14,971 nt of DNA from Zoogloeaceae bacterium (lineage in GTDB: Bacteria > Pseudomonadota > Gammaproteobacteria > Burkholderiales > Rhodocyclaceae), in NCBI GenBank assembly GCA_031274855.1, contig JAISPO010000151.1, positions 1-14,971 of the forward strand, given 5' to 3'. Numbering within the stretch: the stretch's first letter is position 1; every line of letters starts with the position of its first letter. Shown here piece after piece: positions 6,331-12,965 of this stretch. The notes under the pieces were generated by a model. The model made no database searches, was not told the DNA's origin, and was given only the letters and a program-made list of their open reading frames with translations. Made by a program: the position numbers and the translations under genes.

Positions 6331-6870
6331 ATGGCTCGCTTGCAGAGTTACTATAAAGAGACCGTGGTTGCGCAGTTGCGGGAAAAGTTCGGCTACAAGT
6401 CGATCATGGAAGTCCCGCGCATCACCAAGGTCACCCTCAACATGGGCGTTGGCGAAGCGGTTGCCGACAAGAAGATTCTTGAAAACGCCGTCGGCGACAT
6501 GACCAAGATCGGCGGCCAGAAGCCCGTGATTACCAAGGCCCGCAAGGCCATTGCCGGCTTCAAGATTCGGGAAGGTTATCCGATCGGCTGCATGGTGACC
6601 TTGCGCGGCGTGCGCATGTACGAGTTTCTCGATCGCCTGGTGACCATCGCCATGCCGCGTATCCGCGACTTCCGCGGTATCGGCGGCAAGGGCTTCGACG
6701 GTCGCGGCAACTACAACATCGGGGTCAAGGAGCAGATCATTTTCCCCGAAATCGAGTACGACAAAATCGATGCGCTGCGTGGCATGAACATCAGTATTAC
6801 CACGACGGCCAAGACCGATGCGGAAGCCAAGGCTCTGCTGGCTGCTTTCAAATTCCCGTTTAAGAACTGA
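6331..6870 (+). CDS. rplE: 50S ribosomal protein L5
   Basis: 179 residues, identical in length to E. coli L5, which binds 5S rRNA and contacts the P-site tRNA elbow. Diagnostic segments are TLNMGVGEAVADKK, GQKPVITKARKAIAGFK, REGYPIGCMVTLRG, RIRDFRGIGGKGFDGRGNYN and EQIIFPEIEYDK. Two ATGs are adjacent (6328 and 6331). The second is chosen because the family begins MA(R/K)L and AAGGA at 6320-6324 is then 6 bases away. The Shine-Dalgarno overlaps the rplX stop. Confidence 0.97.
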   Translation: MARLQSYYKETVVAQLREKFGYKSIMEVPRITKVTLNMGVGEAVADKKILENAVGDMTKIGGQKPVITKARKAIAGFKIREGYPIGCMVTLRGVRMYEFLDRLVTIAMPRIRDFRGIGGKGFDGRGNYNIGVKEQIIFPEIEYDKIDALRGMNISITTTAKTDAEAKALLAAFKFPFKN

Positions 6871-6877
6871 GGGAACC

Positions 6878-7183
6878 ATGGCGAAACTTGCACTGAAGAA
6901 TCGTGAGGAGAAGCGCGCCAAAACCGTGGCCAAATATGCCGCGAAGCGCGCCGAACTGATCGCCATTATCAACAATGCCTCGCTGTCGGATGACGAGCGC
7001 ATGGCGGCGCGGCTGAAGTTGCAGCAATTGCCGCGCAATGCCTCGCCTTCGCGGCAGCGCAGCCGTTGCGCGCTGACCGGTCGTCCGCGTGGCGTGTTCC
7101 GTAAATTCGGCTTGTGCCGCAACAAACTGCGCGAAATTGCCATGCGCGGCGAGGTGCCGGGCATGACCAAATCGAGCTGGTAA
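6878..7183 (+). CDS. rpsN: 30S ribosomal protein S14 (zinc-less long form)
   Basis: 101 residues, exactly the length of E. coli S14. It starts at ATG 6878, where the family homology begins (MAKLALKNREEKRAK). The central LPRNASPSRQRSRC, TGRPRGVFRKFGLCR and the end AMRGEVPGMTKSSW are diagnostic. S14 belongs to the 30S head and contacts S3, S10 and S19. The CxxC pairs of the short zinc-binding S14 are absent, so it is of the long zinc-independent type. This contrasts with the zinc-type S4 and L36 encoded downstream. Confidence 0.98.
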   Translation: MAKLALKNREEKRAKTVAKYAAKRAELIAIINNASLSDDERMAARLKLQQLPRNASPSRQRSRCALTGRPRGVFRKFGLCRNKLREIAMRGEVPGMTKSSW

Positions 7184-7195
7184 GGAGATCGACGA

Positions 7196-7591
7196 ATGAG
7201 TATGACCGATCCCATTGCCGACATGCTGACGCGCATTCGTAATGCGCAAATGGCCGAGAAAGTGGCCGTCAGCATGCCGTCGTCGAAACTGAAAGTCGCC
7301 ATCGCCGGCGTCCTCAAGGATGAAGGCTACATAGACGATTTTGCAGTTCGGGAGAACAGCGGCAAGAACGAGCTTGACATTGCCCTCAAGTATTACGCCG
7401 GCCGGCCGGTGATCGAGCGCATCGAGCGGGTATCGAAACCCGGTCTGCGCGTCTATCGCGGCAAGGATCATCTGCCAAAGGTGATGAATGGCCTGGGTAT
7501 TGCCATTGTGTCGACGCCCCGCGGCGTCATGACCGATCGCGGCGCGCGCGCAGCCAATACCGGCGGCGAAGTGCTCTGCATCGTGGCGTAA
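7196..7591 (+). CDS. rpsH: 30S ribosomal protein S8
   Basis: 131 residues (130 in E. coli). It begins MSMTDPIADMLTRIRNAQ, a typical betaproteobacterial S8 N-terminus, has KPGLRVYRG in the middle, and ends with GVMTDRGARAANTGGEVLCIVA, the conserved RNA-binding region. S8 binds helix 21 of 16S rRNA and is essential for 30S platform assembly. In E. coli it also represses spc operon translation at an mRNA site near rplE. ATG 7196 has AAGGAG 8 bases upstream, overlapping the rpsN stop. Confidence 0.98.
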   Translation: MSMTDPIADMLTRIRNAQMAEKVAVSMPSSKLKVAIAGVLKDEGYIDDFAVRENSGKNELDIALKYYAGRPVIERIERVSKPGLRVYRGKDHLPKVMNGLGIAIVSTPRGVMTDRGARAANTGGEVLCIVA

Positions 7592-7602
7592 GGGGAAGCA
7601 AG

Positions 7603-8133
7603 ATGTCTCGTATCGCCAAATATCCGGTTGAAGTTCCGAAGGGGGTCGAAGTCACCCTCGGCGGTTCGGAAATCAGCGTCAAAGGCCCGTTGGGCACGCT
7701 CAAGCAAGGCATGTTGCCTTCGATCAGCATCGAGAAGGACGGCGACAAGCTGCAAGTGCGGGCAGGCGAAGGCGAAAACGCCGGTGCCATGTCCGGCACC
7801 ATGCGGGCGCTGCTGGCCAACATGGTCAATGGCGTCACCAAGGGCTTCGAGAAGAAGCTGACGCTGGTTGGCGTGGGCTACAAGGCTCAGGCGCAGGGCA
7901 CCAAGCTGAACCTCAATCTCGGCTTTTCGCATCCCATCGTGTATGAGATGCCGAACGGCATCAAAGTCGAAACCCCGACTCAGACCGAAATTCTGATCAA
8001 GGGCATCGACAAGCAACTGGTCGGTCAGGTGGCCGCTGAAGTTCGCGCTTATCGTTCCCCCGAGCCTTACAAGGGCAAGGGCGTTCGTTATGCGAACGAA
8101 GTGGTCGTCATCAAGGAAACCAAGAAGAAGTAA
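7603..8133 (+). CDS. rplF: 50S ribosomal protein L6
   Basis: 176 residues (177 in E. coli). Two L6 repeat domains are visible. The N-terminal one begins MSRIAKYPVEVPKGVEVTL and the C-terminal one carries LTLVGVGYKAQ, LGFSHPIVYEMP and the conserved PEPYKGKGVRYANE near the end. L6 binds near the sarcin-ricin loop and the factor-binding site and is needed for late 50S assembly. It starts 11 bases after rpsH with AAGGGG as ribosome binding site. Confidence 0.98.
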   Translation: MSRIAKYPVEVPKGVEVTLGGSEISVKGPLGTLKQGMLPSISIEKDGDKLQVRAGEGENAGAMSGTMRALLANMVNGVTKGFEKKLTLVGVGYKAQAQGTKLNLNLGFSHPIVYEMPNGIKVETPTQTEILIKGIDKQLVGQVAAEVRAYRSPEPYKGKGVRYANEVVVIKETKKK

Positions 8134-8146
8134 GGGCGCGTAAATC

Positions 8147-8500
8147 ATGGACAAGAAGCAAGCTCGTTTGCGCAGGGCGCGTAAATCCCGCGCCAAGATT
8201 GCGGAGCTGAAGGTGGTGCGCTTGGCAGTGCATCGCACCAACTGCCACATCTACGCACAGATTTTCTCCGGCTGCGGCACGCAGGTGCTGGCGTCGGCTT
8301 CGACGGCCGAGGCCGAACTGCGCAAGCAGGCCGCCAACGGCGGCAATGTCGAAGCGGCGAAAACCGTCGGCAAGCTGATTGCCGAACGCGCCAGGGCGAA
8401 GGGTATCGAAACTGTTGCCTTCGACCGTTCTGGATTCAAGTATCACGGCCGCGTCAAGGCGCTGGCCGAGGCGGCCCGCGAAGGCGGCCTCAAGTTCTGA
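8147..8500 (+). CDS. rplR: 50S ribosomal protein L18
   Basis: 117 residues, the same as E. coli. A basic N-terminus (MDKKQARLRRARKSRAKI) is followed by RLAVHRTNCHIYAQIF, GNVEAAKTVGKLIAERA and the end FDRSGFKYHGRVKALAEAAREGG, all conserved in L18. The protein binds 5S rRNA together with L5 and delivers it to the central protuberance. It starts 13 bases after rplF. The SD is weak (AAGGGCG overlapping the rplF stop). Confidence 0.98.
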   Translation: MDKKQARLRRARKSRAKIAELKVVRLAVHRTNCHIYAQIFSGCGTQVLASASTAEAELRKQAANGGNVEAAKTVGKLIAERARAKGIETVAFDRSGFKYHGRVKALAEAAREGGLKF

Positions 8501-8522
8501 GCGGCGAGAGAGCGAGACGAAC

Positions 8523-9053
8523 ATGACAAAACCGCAAGGCAAGAAACAACAGCAACAGGCCAACGAGGAGCGCGACGACGGTTTGCGCGAGAAGATGGTC
8601 TCCGTCAACCGCGTCACCAAGGTGGTGAAGGGTGGCCGTATTCTCGGCTTCGCCGCGCTGACCGTGGTTGGCGATGGCGATGGCACCATCGGCATGGGCA
8701 AGGGCAAGTCCCGCGAAGTGCCGGTTGCCGTGCAGAAGGCGATGGAAGAAGCCCGCCGCAAAATGACCAAGGTCAAGCTCAACAAGGGCACGCTGCATCA
8801 TTCCGTCACCGGCAAGCATGGCGCGACGACCGTTCTGATGTCGCCGGCCCCCGGCGGCACCGGCGTGATTGCCGGCGGCCCGATGCGCGCGGTGTTCGAG
8901 GTGATGGGCGTGACCGATATCGTCGCCAAGTGCATCGGCTCGACCAACCCCTACAACGTCGTGCGTGCCACCCTGAATGGTCTTCAGGCCATGAACACGC
9001 CGTCGGAAATTGCTGCCAAGCGCGGCAAGAGCGTTCAGGAAATTCTGGAGTAA
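8523..9053 (+). CDS. rpsE: 30S ribosomal protein S5
   Basis: 176 residues from ATG 8523 (167 in E. coli). The S5 N-terminal RNA-binding domain shows REKMVSVNRVTKVVKGGR and GMGKGKSREVPVAVQKAM, and the C-terminal domain has GGPMRAVFEVMGVTDI and GSTNPYNVVRATLNGL. S5 lies by the mRNA entry channel with S3 and S4, and mutations in the VKGGR loop alter spectinomycin response in other bacteria. The extra length is a hydrophilic start with four consecutive glutamines (residues 9-12). The upstream region has only a loose SD (GAGAGAGCGAGACG), so the start rests on homology and the ATG. Confidence 0.96.
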   Translation: MTKPQGKKQQQQANEERDDGLREKMVSVNRVTKVVKGGRILGFAALTVVGDGDGTIGMGKGKSREVPVAVQKAMEEARRKMTKVKLNKGTLHHSVTGKHGATTVLMSPAPGGTGVIAGGPMRAVFEVMGVTDIVAKCIGSTNPYNVVRATLNGLQAMNTPSEIAAKRGKSVQEILE

Positions 9054-9056
9054 GCG

Positions 9057-9239
9057 ATGGCAGCGAAAAAAATCAAGGTGACGCTCGTTAAAAGCGTCAT
9101 CGGCACCAAGCAGGACCACCGCGCCACCGTGCGCGGCTTGGGCTTGCGCAAGCTGAACAGCAGCGCCGAACTGGTCGATACGCCAGAGGTGCGCGGCATG
9201 ATTCAGAAGGTCGCCTATCTTGTCAAGGTCGAGGGCTGA
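9057..9239 (+). CDS. rpmD: 50S ribosomal protein L30
   Basis: 60 residues (59 in E. coli). The compact L30 fold is recognised by KIKVTLVKSVIGTKQDHRAT, the segment VRGLGLRKLNSSAEL and DTPEVRGMIQKVAYLVKVEG. L30 is a peripheral 50S protein. It is translated from ATG 9057, 3 bases after the rpsE stop, and the upstream CAGGAAATTCTGGAG gives its ribosome binding site inside rpsE. Only 4 bases separate it from rplO. Confidence 0.97.
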   Translation: MAAKKIKVTLVKSVIGTKQDHRATVRGLGLRKLNSSAELVDTPEVRGMIQKVAYLVKVEG

Positions 9240-9243
9240 AGCA

Positions 9244-9690
9244 ATGGAACTCAATAATCTGAAACCCGGCGCCGGCGCCAAACATGCGCGCAAGCGCGTT
9301 GGCCGCGGCATCGGCAGCGGCTTGGGCAAGACTGCCGGCCGTGGCCACAAAGGCCAGAAATCCCGCGCGGGCGGCTTCCACAAAGTCGGTTTTGAAGGCG
9401 GTCAGATGCCGCTGCAACGCCGTCTGCCCAAGCGCGGTTTCGTTTCGCTGACGGCGGCCCGCAATGTCGAAGTTCGCCTGTCCGATCTGGAAAAAATGCC
9501 GGTTGATGAGGTTGATCTCCTGACGCTCAAGCAAGCGGGCGTGGTGCCGGTAGATGCCCTGTCGGCCAAGGTTATCCTGTCCGGCAAGCTGACCCGCAAA
9601 GTCAACCTGAAGGGCGTTGGCGCGACCAAAGGCGCGAAGGCGGCGATTGAAGCCGCCGGCGGCTCGGTCGCGGAAATCGCCGCAGCCTGA
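9244..9690 (+). CDS. rplO: 50S ribosomal protein L15
   Basis: 148 residues (144 in E. coli). The glycine- and arginine-rich N-terminal extension is typical: MELNNLKPGAGAKHARKRVG, then GIGSGLGKTAGRGHKGQKSR, then GFEGGQMPLQRRLPKRGF. This extension threads into 23S rRNA, and L15 is a late assembly protein of the 50S subunit. ATG 9244 is chosen over an in-frame upstream start at 9220 because the homology begins at MELNNL. The gene ends in an alanine-rich tail and is followed by 27 bases before secY. Confidence 0.97.
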   Translation: MELNNLKPGAGAKHARKRVGRGIGSGLGKTAGRGHKGQKSRAGGFHKVGFEGGQMPLQRRLPKRGFVSLTAARNVEVRLSDLEKMPVDEVDLLTLKQAGVVPVDALSAKVILSGKLTRKVNLKGVGATKGAKAAIEAAGGSVAEIAAA

Positions 9691-9717
9691 TTACACTGGA
9701 ATTGAGAGAGCGCAGCT

Positions 9718-11043
9718 TTGGTTACCCCCGCAGCTAAAACCCTAGGCAAGACCGGCAAGTTCGGCGACCTCTGGCGCCGGCTCGGATTCCTGCTGGGCGC
9801 GCTACTCGTTTTCCGCATCGGCGCTCACATCCCCGTGCCCGGAATTGATCCGGCGCGTCTGGCCGAAATATTCCAGGGTCAGCAGGGCGGAATTCTGGGC
9901 ATCATGAACCTGTTTTCCGGCGGCGCGCTTTCCCGTTTCACGATGTTCGCGCTGGGCATCATGCCCTATATTTCCGCGTCCATCATCATGCAGTTGATGG
10001 CGGTTGCCGTGCCTGCTCTTGAACAGCTCAAGAAGGAAGGCGAGGCTGGCCGGCGCAAGATCACGCAATACACCCGCTATGGCACGGTGTTTCTGGCCCT
10101 GATTCAGGGGATCGGCATGGTCATTGCCTTCGAGTCGCAGGGCGCGGCGATTGACCCCGGCATGATGTTCCGCTTTACGGCGGTGATGACGCTGGTTACG
10201 GGTACCCTGTTCCTGATGTGGCTGGGCGAGCAGATTACCGAACGCGGTCTGGGCAACGGCATTTCGATCATCATTTTCGCCGGTATTGCCGCCGGTCTGC
10301 CCAATGCCATCGGCGGCCTGTTTGAACTGACGCGCACCGGCGCCATGCATCCGGTGACGGCGCTGTTCATTTGCGCGCTGGTTGTTCTGGTGACGGCCTT
10401 CGTCGTCTTTGTCGAACGCGGCCAGCGCAGGATTCCGGTCAACTATGCCAAGCGGCAAGTTGGTAACAAGATTTATGGCGGACAGAGTTCACACCTGCCG
10501 CTCAAGCTCAACATGGCCGGCGTTATCCCGCCGATCTTTGCCTCGTCGATCATCCTGTTTCCGGCAACGGCAGCGGGCTGGTTTGGCGCTTCGGAAGGCA
10601 TGACCTGGCTCAAGGACATCGCGGCGACGCTCTCGCCGGGCCAGCCGATTTACGTCATGCTTTACGCAACGGCCATCATGTTCTTCTGCTTCTTCTATAC
10701 CGCCCTCATGTTCAATTCCAAAGAGACGGCGGATAACCTGAAGAAGAGCGGCGCTTTCGTTCCGGGTATCCGTCCGGGCGAGCAAACCAGCCGCTACATC
10801 GACAAGATTCTGGTACGCCTGACGCTGGTTGGCGCGATTTATGTCACGCTGGTCTGTCTGCTGCCCGAATTTCTGGTACTGAAGTGGAACGTGCCGTTCT
10901 ACTTTGGCGGCACATCGCTGTTGATTATTGTGGTTGTCACCATGGACTTCATGTCCCAGGTTCAGGCTTATGTTATGTCGCACCAGTATGAAAGCCTTTT
11001 GAAGAAGGCGAATTTCAAGGGTGCGGGGCTGCCGTTCCGCTGA
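9718..11043 (+). CDS. secY: Preprotein translocase channel subunit SecY
   Basis: 441 residues (443 in E. coli), the pore of the SecYEG complex that moves proteins across or into the inner membrane. About ten membrane segments are visible, from residues 23-40 to about 398-416. The plug region follows TM1 (GGILGIMNLFSGGALSRFT, about 58-75). The cytoplasmic loops carry FVERGQRRIPVNYAKRQ and FVPGIRPGEQTSRYIDK, with R352 matching E. coli R357, which is essential for SecA-driven export. The start is TTG 9718: an in-frame stop lies at 9703-9705 and no ATG or GTG comes before the conserved core, while GAGAG (9706-9710) is 7 bases upstream. Co-location with ribosomal genes is universal. Confidence 0.97.
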   Translation: MVTPAAKTLGKTGKFGDLWRRLGFLLGALLVFRIGAHIPVPGIDPARLAEIFQGQQGGILGIMNLFSGGALSRFTMFALGIMPYISASIIMQLMAVAVPALEQLKKEGEAGRRKITQYTRYGTVFLALIQGIGMVIAFESQGAAIDPGMMFRFTAVMTLVTGTLFLMWLGEQITERGLGNGISIIIFAGIAAGLPNAIGGLFELTRTGAMHPVTALFICALVVLVTAFVVFVERGQRRIPVNYAKRQVGNKIYGGQSSHLPLKLNMAGVIPPIFASSIILFPATAAGWFGASEGMTWLKDIAATLSPGQPIYVMLYATAIMFFCFFYTALMFNSKETADNLKKSGAFVPGIRPGEQTSRYIDKILVRLTLVGAIYVTLVCLLPEFLVLKWNVPFYFGGTSLLIIVVVTMDFMSQVQAYVMSHQYESLLKKANFKGAGLPFR

Positions 11044-11046
11044 CCT

Positions 11047-11265
11047 ATGGCAAAGGAAGACGTCATTGAAATGCAGGGGGAGGTCGAAGAAAACCTGCCC
11101 AACGCAACTTTCAGGGTCAAGCTGGAAAACGGTCATGTTGTGCTGGGACACATTTCCGGCAAGATGCGAATGCACTACATCCGCATCCTGCCGGGCGACA
11201 AGGTAACAGTGCAATTGACGCCCTACGATTTGACAAAAGGCCGGATTGTGTTCCGGGCGAAGTAA
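11047..11265 (+). CDS. infA: Translation initiation factor IF-1
   Basis: 72 residues, the same as E. coli IF-1. An OB-fold protein with MAKEDVIEMQGEVEENLPNA, HVVLGHISGKMRMHYIRIL and LTPYDLTKGRIVFRAK, which occupies the 30S A site during initiation with IF-2 and IF-3. Placement between secY and rpmJ is typical of betaproteobacteria and Gram-positives, but not of E. coli, where infA is elsewhere. The start lies 3 bases after the secY stop, and no AGGAG-like sequence is visible just upstream, so it probably relies on ribosomes finishing secY. Confidence 0.98.
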   Translation: MAKEDVIEMQGEVEENLPNATFRVKLENGHVVLGHISGKMRMHYIRILPGDKVTVQLTPYDLTKGRIVFRAK

Positions 11266-11292
11266 GCAGTAGAGAAGGTTTTGGAGAAAAAC

Positions 11293-11406
11293 ATGAAAGT
11301 CACCGCTTCGGTAAAACGTATGTGCCGCAAGTGCAAGGTCATCCGCCGCAAGGGCGTCGTGCGCATCATCTGCGCTGATCCCCGCCACAAGCAGCGTCAG
11401 GGTTGA
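11293..11406 (+). CDS. rpmJ: 50S ribosomal protein L36 (zinc-binding form)
   Basis: 37 residues from ATG 11293 to TGA 11404-11406 (E. coli has 38). The sequence begins MKVTASVKRMCRKCKVIRRK and ends in RHKQRQG. The zinc ribbon residues C11, C14, C27 and H32 are all present, so this is the zinc-containing L36. It helps organise 23S rRNA near the elongation factor site. TTGGAG about 8 bases upstream is the ribosome binding site. The -35 hexamer of the alpha-operon promoter candidate overlaps its stop codon. Confidence 0.96.
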   Translation: MKVTASVKRMCRKCKVIRRKGVVRIICADPRHKQRQG

Positions 11407-11431
11407 TCGAACGCAACGGTATGAATATAAT
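11403..11431 (+). promoter_or_regulatory. Sigma70 promoter candidate for the alpha operon
   Basis: TTGATC (11403-11408) and a perfect TATAAT (11426-11431) are separated by 17 bases, and transcription would begin near 11438. The -35 overlaps the rpmJ stop codon. The resulting leader of about 50 bases would precede rpsM and could let rpsM-rpsK-rpsD-rpoA-rplQ be expressed apart from the spc unit. Confidence 0.72.
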
Positions 11432-11433
11432 TG

Positions 11434-11461
11434 TCAGTTTCCCGTTAACTGATGCTTTTTT
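11434..11461 (+). terminator. Weak hairpin plus T6 tract before rpsM
   Basis: TCAGTT (11434-11439) pairs with AACTGA (11447-11452) across a 7-base loop, extendable by two G-U pairs, and a run of six T follows at 11456-11461. The layout resembles an intrinsic terminator but the stem is short and AT-rich. It begins near the start point of the alpha promoter candidate. It could attenuate readthrough from rpmJ or form the first structure of the alpha leader. Confidence 0.35.
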
Positions 11462-11487
11462 GGTTTCAGCGCTAGATAGGTAAGCAC

Positions 11488-11853
11488 ATGGCCCGTATCG
11501 CAGGCGTCAATATTCCGAACCACCAGCACACCGAGATCGCCTTGACCGCGATTTACGGTATTGGCCGCACTCGCGCGCAAAAAATTTGCGACGCTGCGGG
11601 GATCAATCGTTCGGCAAAAATCAAGGACCTCACCGATGCGGAGATGGATCGTCTGCGCGAACAGGTGGGTAAATTCTCCGTTGAGGGCGACCTCCGGCGC
11701 GAAGTGACCATGAGCATCAAGCGCCTGATGGACCTCGGCTGCTACCGTGGCGTGCGCCATCGTCGCGGCCTGCCCGTGCGCGGCCAGCGCACCCGTACCA
11801 ATGCCCGTACCCGCAAGGGTCCGCGCAAGGCGATTGCCGCCGCCAAGAAATAA
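11488..11853 (+). CDS. rpsM: 30S ribosomal protein S13
   Basis: 121 residues (118 in E. coli). It opens MARIAGVNIPNHQHTEIALT, has YGIGRTRAQKICDAAGI in the helix-hairpin-helix-like region, and ends with the basic RHRRGLPVRGQRTRTNARTR followed by a lysine-rich tail. S13 sits at the top of the 30S head, forms bridges B1a/B1b with the 50S subunit and touches P-site tRNA. It is the first gene of the alpha unit, after the promoter candidate at 11403-11431. SD-like AGGTAAG lies just before the ATG. Confidence 0.98.
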   Translation: MARIAGVNIPNHQHTEIALTAIYGIGRTRAQKICDAAGINRSAKIKDLTDAEMDRLREQVGKFSVEGDLRREVTMSIKRLMDLGCYRGVRHRRGLPVRGQRTRTNARTRKGPRKAIAAAKK

Positions 11854-11865
11854 CAGGAATCCGAC

Positions 11866-12255
11866 ATGGCCAAGACTCAGACCAAGGTTCGCAAGAAGGT
11901 CAAAAAGAATGTTGCCGAAGGCATCGCCCATGTGCATGCCTCGTTCAACAACACCATCATCACCATTACCGACCGTCAGGGCAATGCCTTGTCGTGGGCC
12001 ACTTCCGGCGGCGCCGGTTTCAAGGGCTCGCGCAAGTCCACCCCCTTTGCCGCGCAGGTGGCTGCCGAAGCTGCCGGCAAGGCCGCTCAGGAATGCGGCG
12101 TCAAGAATGTGGAAGTTCGCATCAAGGGCCCCGGCCCGGGACGCGAATCCACCGTTCGCGCGCTCAATGCCCTGGGCATAAAGATTTCCAGCATCACCGA
12201 CATTACGCCGGTGCCCCACAATGGCTGCCGGCCGCCGAAGCGCCGCCGCATCTAA
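11866..12255 (+). CDS. rpsK: 30S ribosomal protein S11
   Basis: 129 residues, the same as E. coli. Key segments are EGIAHVHASFNNTIITITD, SGGAGFKGSRKSTPFAAQVA, GPGPGRESTVRALNALG and the end TPVPHNGCRPPKRRRI. N119 in HNGC is the position found as isoaspartate in E. coli S11. S11 lies on the 30S platform by the mRNA exit and E-site codon, beside S7 and S18. It starts 12 bases after rpsM, with ACAGGAA as ribosome binding site. Confidence 0.98.
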   Translation: MAKTQTKVRKKVKKNVAEGIAHVHASFNNTIITITDRQGNALSWATSGGAGFKGSRKSTPFAAQVAAEAAGKAAQECGVKNVEVRIKGPGPGRESTVRALNALGIKISSITDITPVPHNGCRPPKRRRI

Positions 12256-12275
12256 GTTCATAAGGAGTCCAGACA

Positions 12276-12905
12276 GTGGCCCGCAATCTCGACGCCAAAT
12301 GCCGCCAATGCCGCCGCGAGGGAGACAAGCTCTTCCTCAAGGCTGAAAAGTGCTTTACCGATAAATGCTCCATCGAGCGCCGCTCGTATGCCCCCGGTCA
12401 GCATGGCCAGAAATCAGGTCAGCGCCTGTCCGGTTACGGCCAGCAACTGCGTGAAAAGCAGAAGCTGCGCCGTATTTACGGCGTCCTTGAGCGCCAGTTC
12501 CGCAAGACTTTTGCCGAAGCCGAGCGCAAGAAGGGCCGTACCGGCGAAAACCTGCTGCAACTGCTCGAAGCGCGTCTCGATTCAATTGCCTATCGCATGG
12601 GCTTCGGCGGATCGCGCGCCGAAGCGCGCCAACTGGTGCGGCACAACGGCGTTCTGGTCAATGGCAAGCGGGTTAACATCCCCTCTTACAGCCTGCGCCC
12701 GGGTGACGTAATCCAGTTGACCGAAACTGCTCGCGTGCAACTGCGCACAAAAGCCGCGCTTGAAGCGGCCGATTCGCGCGGTTTCCCGGAGTGGCTGGAA
12801 GTAAATGCCAAGGAAGGCCGTGGCGTGTTCAAGGCGTTTCCGGTTCGTCAAGAACTGCCGGCATCGCTGAATGAAGGTTTGGTAGTCGAACTGTATTCGC
12901 GCTAA
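12276..12905 (+). CDS. rpsD: 30S ribosomal protein S4 (Cys4 zinc-ribbon form)
   Basis: 209 residues (206 in E. coli), initiated at GTG 12276 with AAGGAG 8 bases upstream. The N-terminus begins MARNLDAKCRQCRREGDKLF and carries C9, C12, C26 and C31, the zinc-binding arrangement seen in thermophile-type S4 but missing in E. coli and, as I recall, in Neisseria and Burkholderia-type relatives. The S4 RNA-binding domain follows (ARLDSIAYRMGFGGSRAEAR, NGVLVNGKRVNIPSY), with the end LNEGLVVELYSR. S4 initiates 30S body assembly, shapes the mRNA entry channel and, in E. coli, represses the alpha operon by binding its leader. Whether it does so here is unknown. Confidence 0.97.
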   Translation: MARNLDAKCRQCRREGDKLFLKAEKCFTDKCSIERRSYAPGQHGQKSGQRLSGYGQQLREKQKLRRIYGVLERQFRKTFAEAERKKGRTGENLLQLLEARLDSIAYRMGFGGSRAEARQLVRHNGVLVNGKRVNIPSYSLRPGDVIQLTETARVQLRTKAALEAADSRGFPEWLEVNAKEGRGVFKAFPVRQELPASLNEGLVVELYSR

Positions 12906-12917
12906 CCCCGTAATCCA

Positions 12918-12943
12918 GCGCCCGCGGAGAATTCTTCGGGCGC
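12918..12943 (+). promoter_or_regulatory. GC-rich RNA hairpin between rpsD and rpoA
   Basis: GCGCCCG (12918-12924) pairs with CGGGCGC (12937-12943) around a 12-base loop that itself contains AGAATTCT. No T-run follows, so it is not a typical terminator. It lies 11 bases before the rpoA Shine-Dalgarno (AAAGGA, 12954-12959). It may be an mRNA processing or stability element that sets the amount of rpoA relative to the ribosomal genes. Confidence 0.5.
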
Positions 12944-12965
12944 GATTGTCTGTAAAGGAATGCAG

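Noticed and set aside
5953..7317. Open frame of 454 codons on the - strand opposite rplX, rplE and rpsN
   Set aside because: It covers three real genes in reverse with composition of a codon-bias shadow and no recognisable domain.
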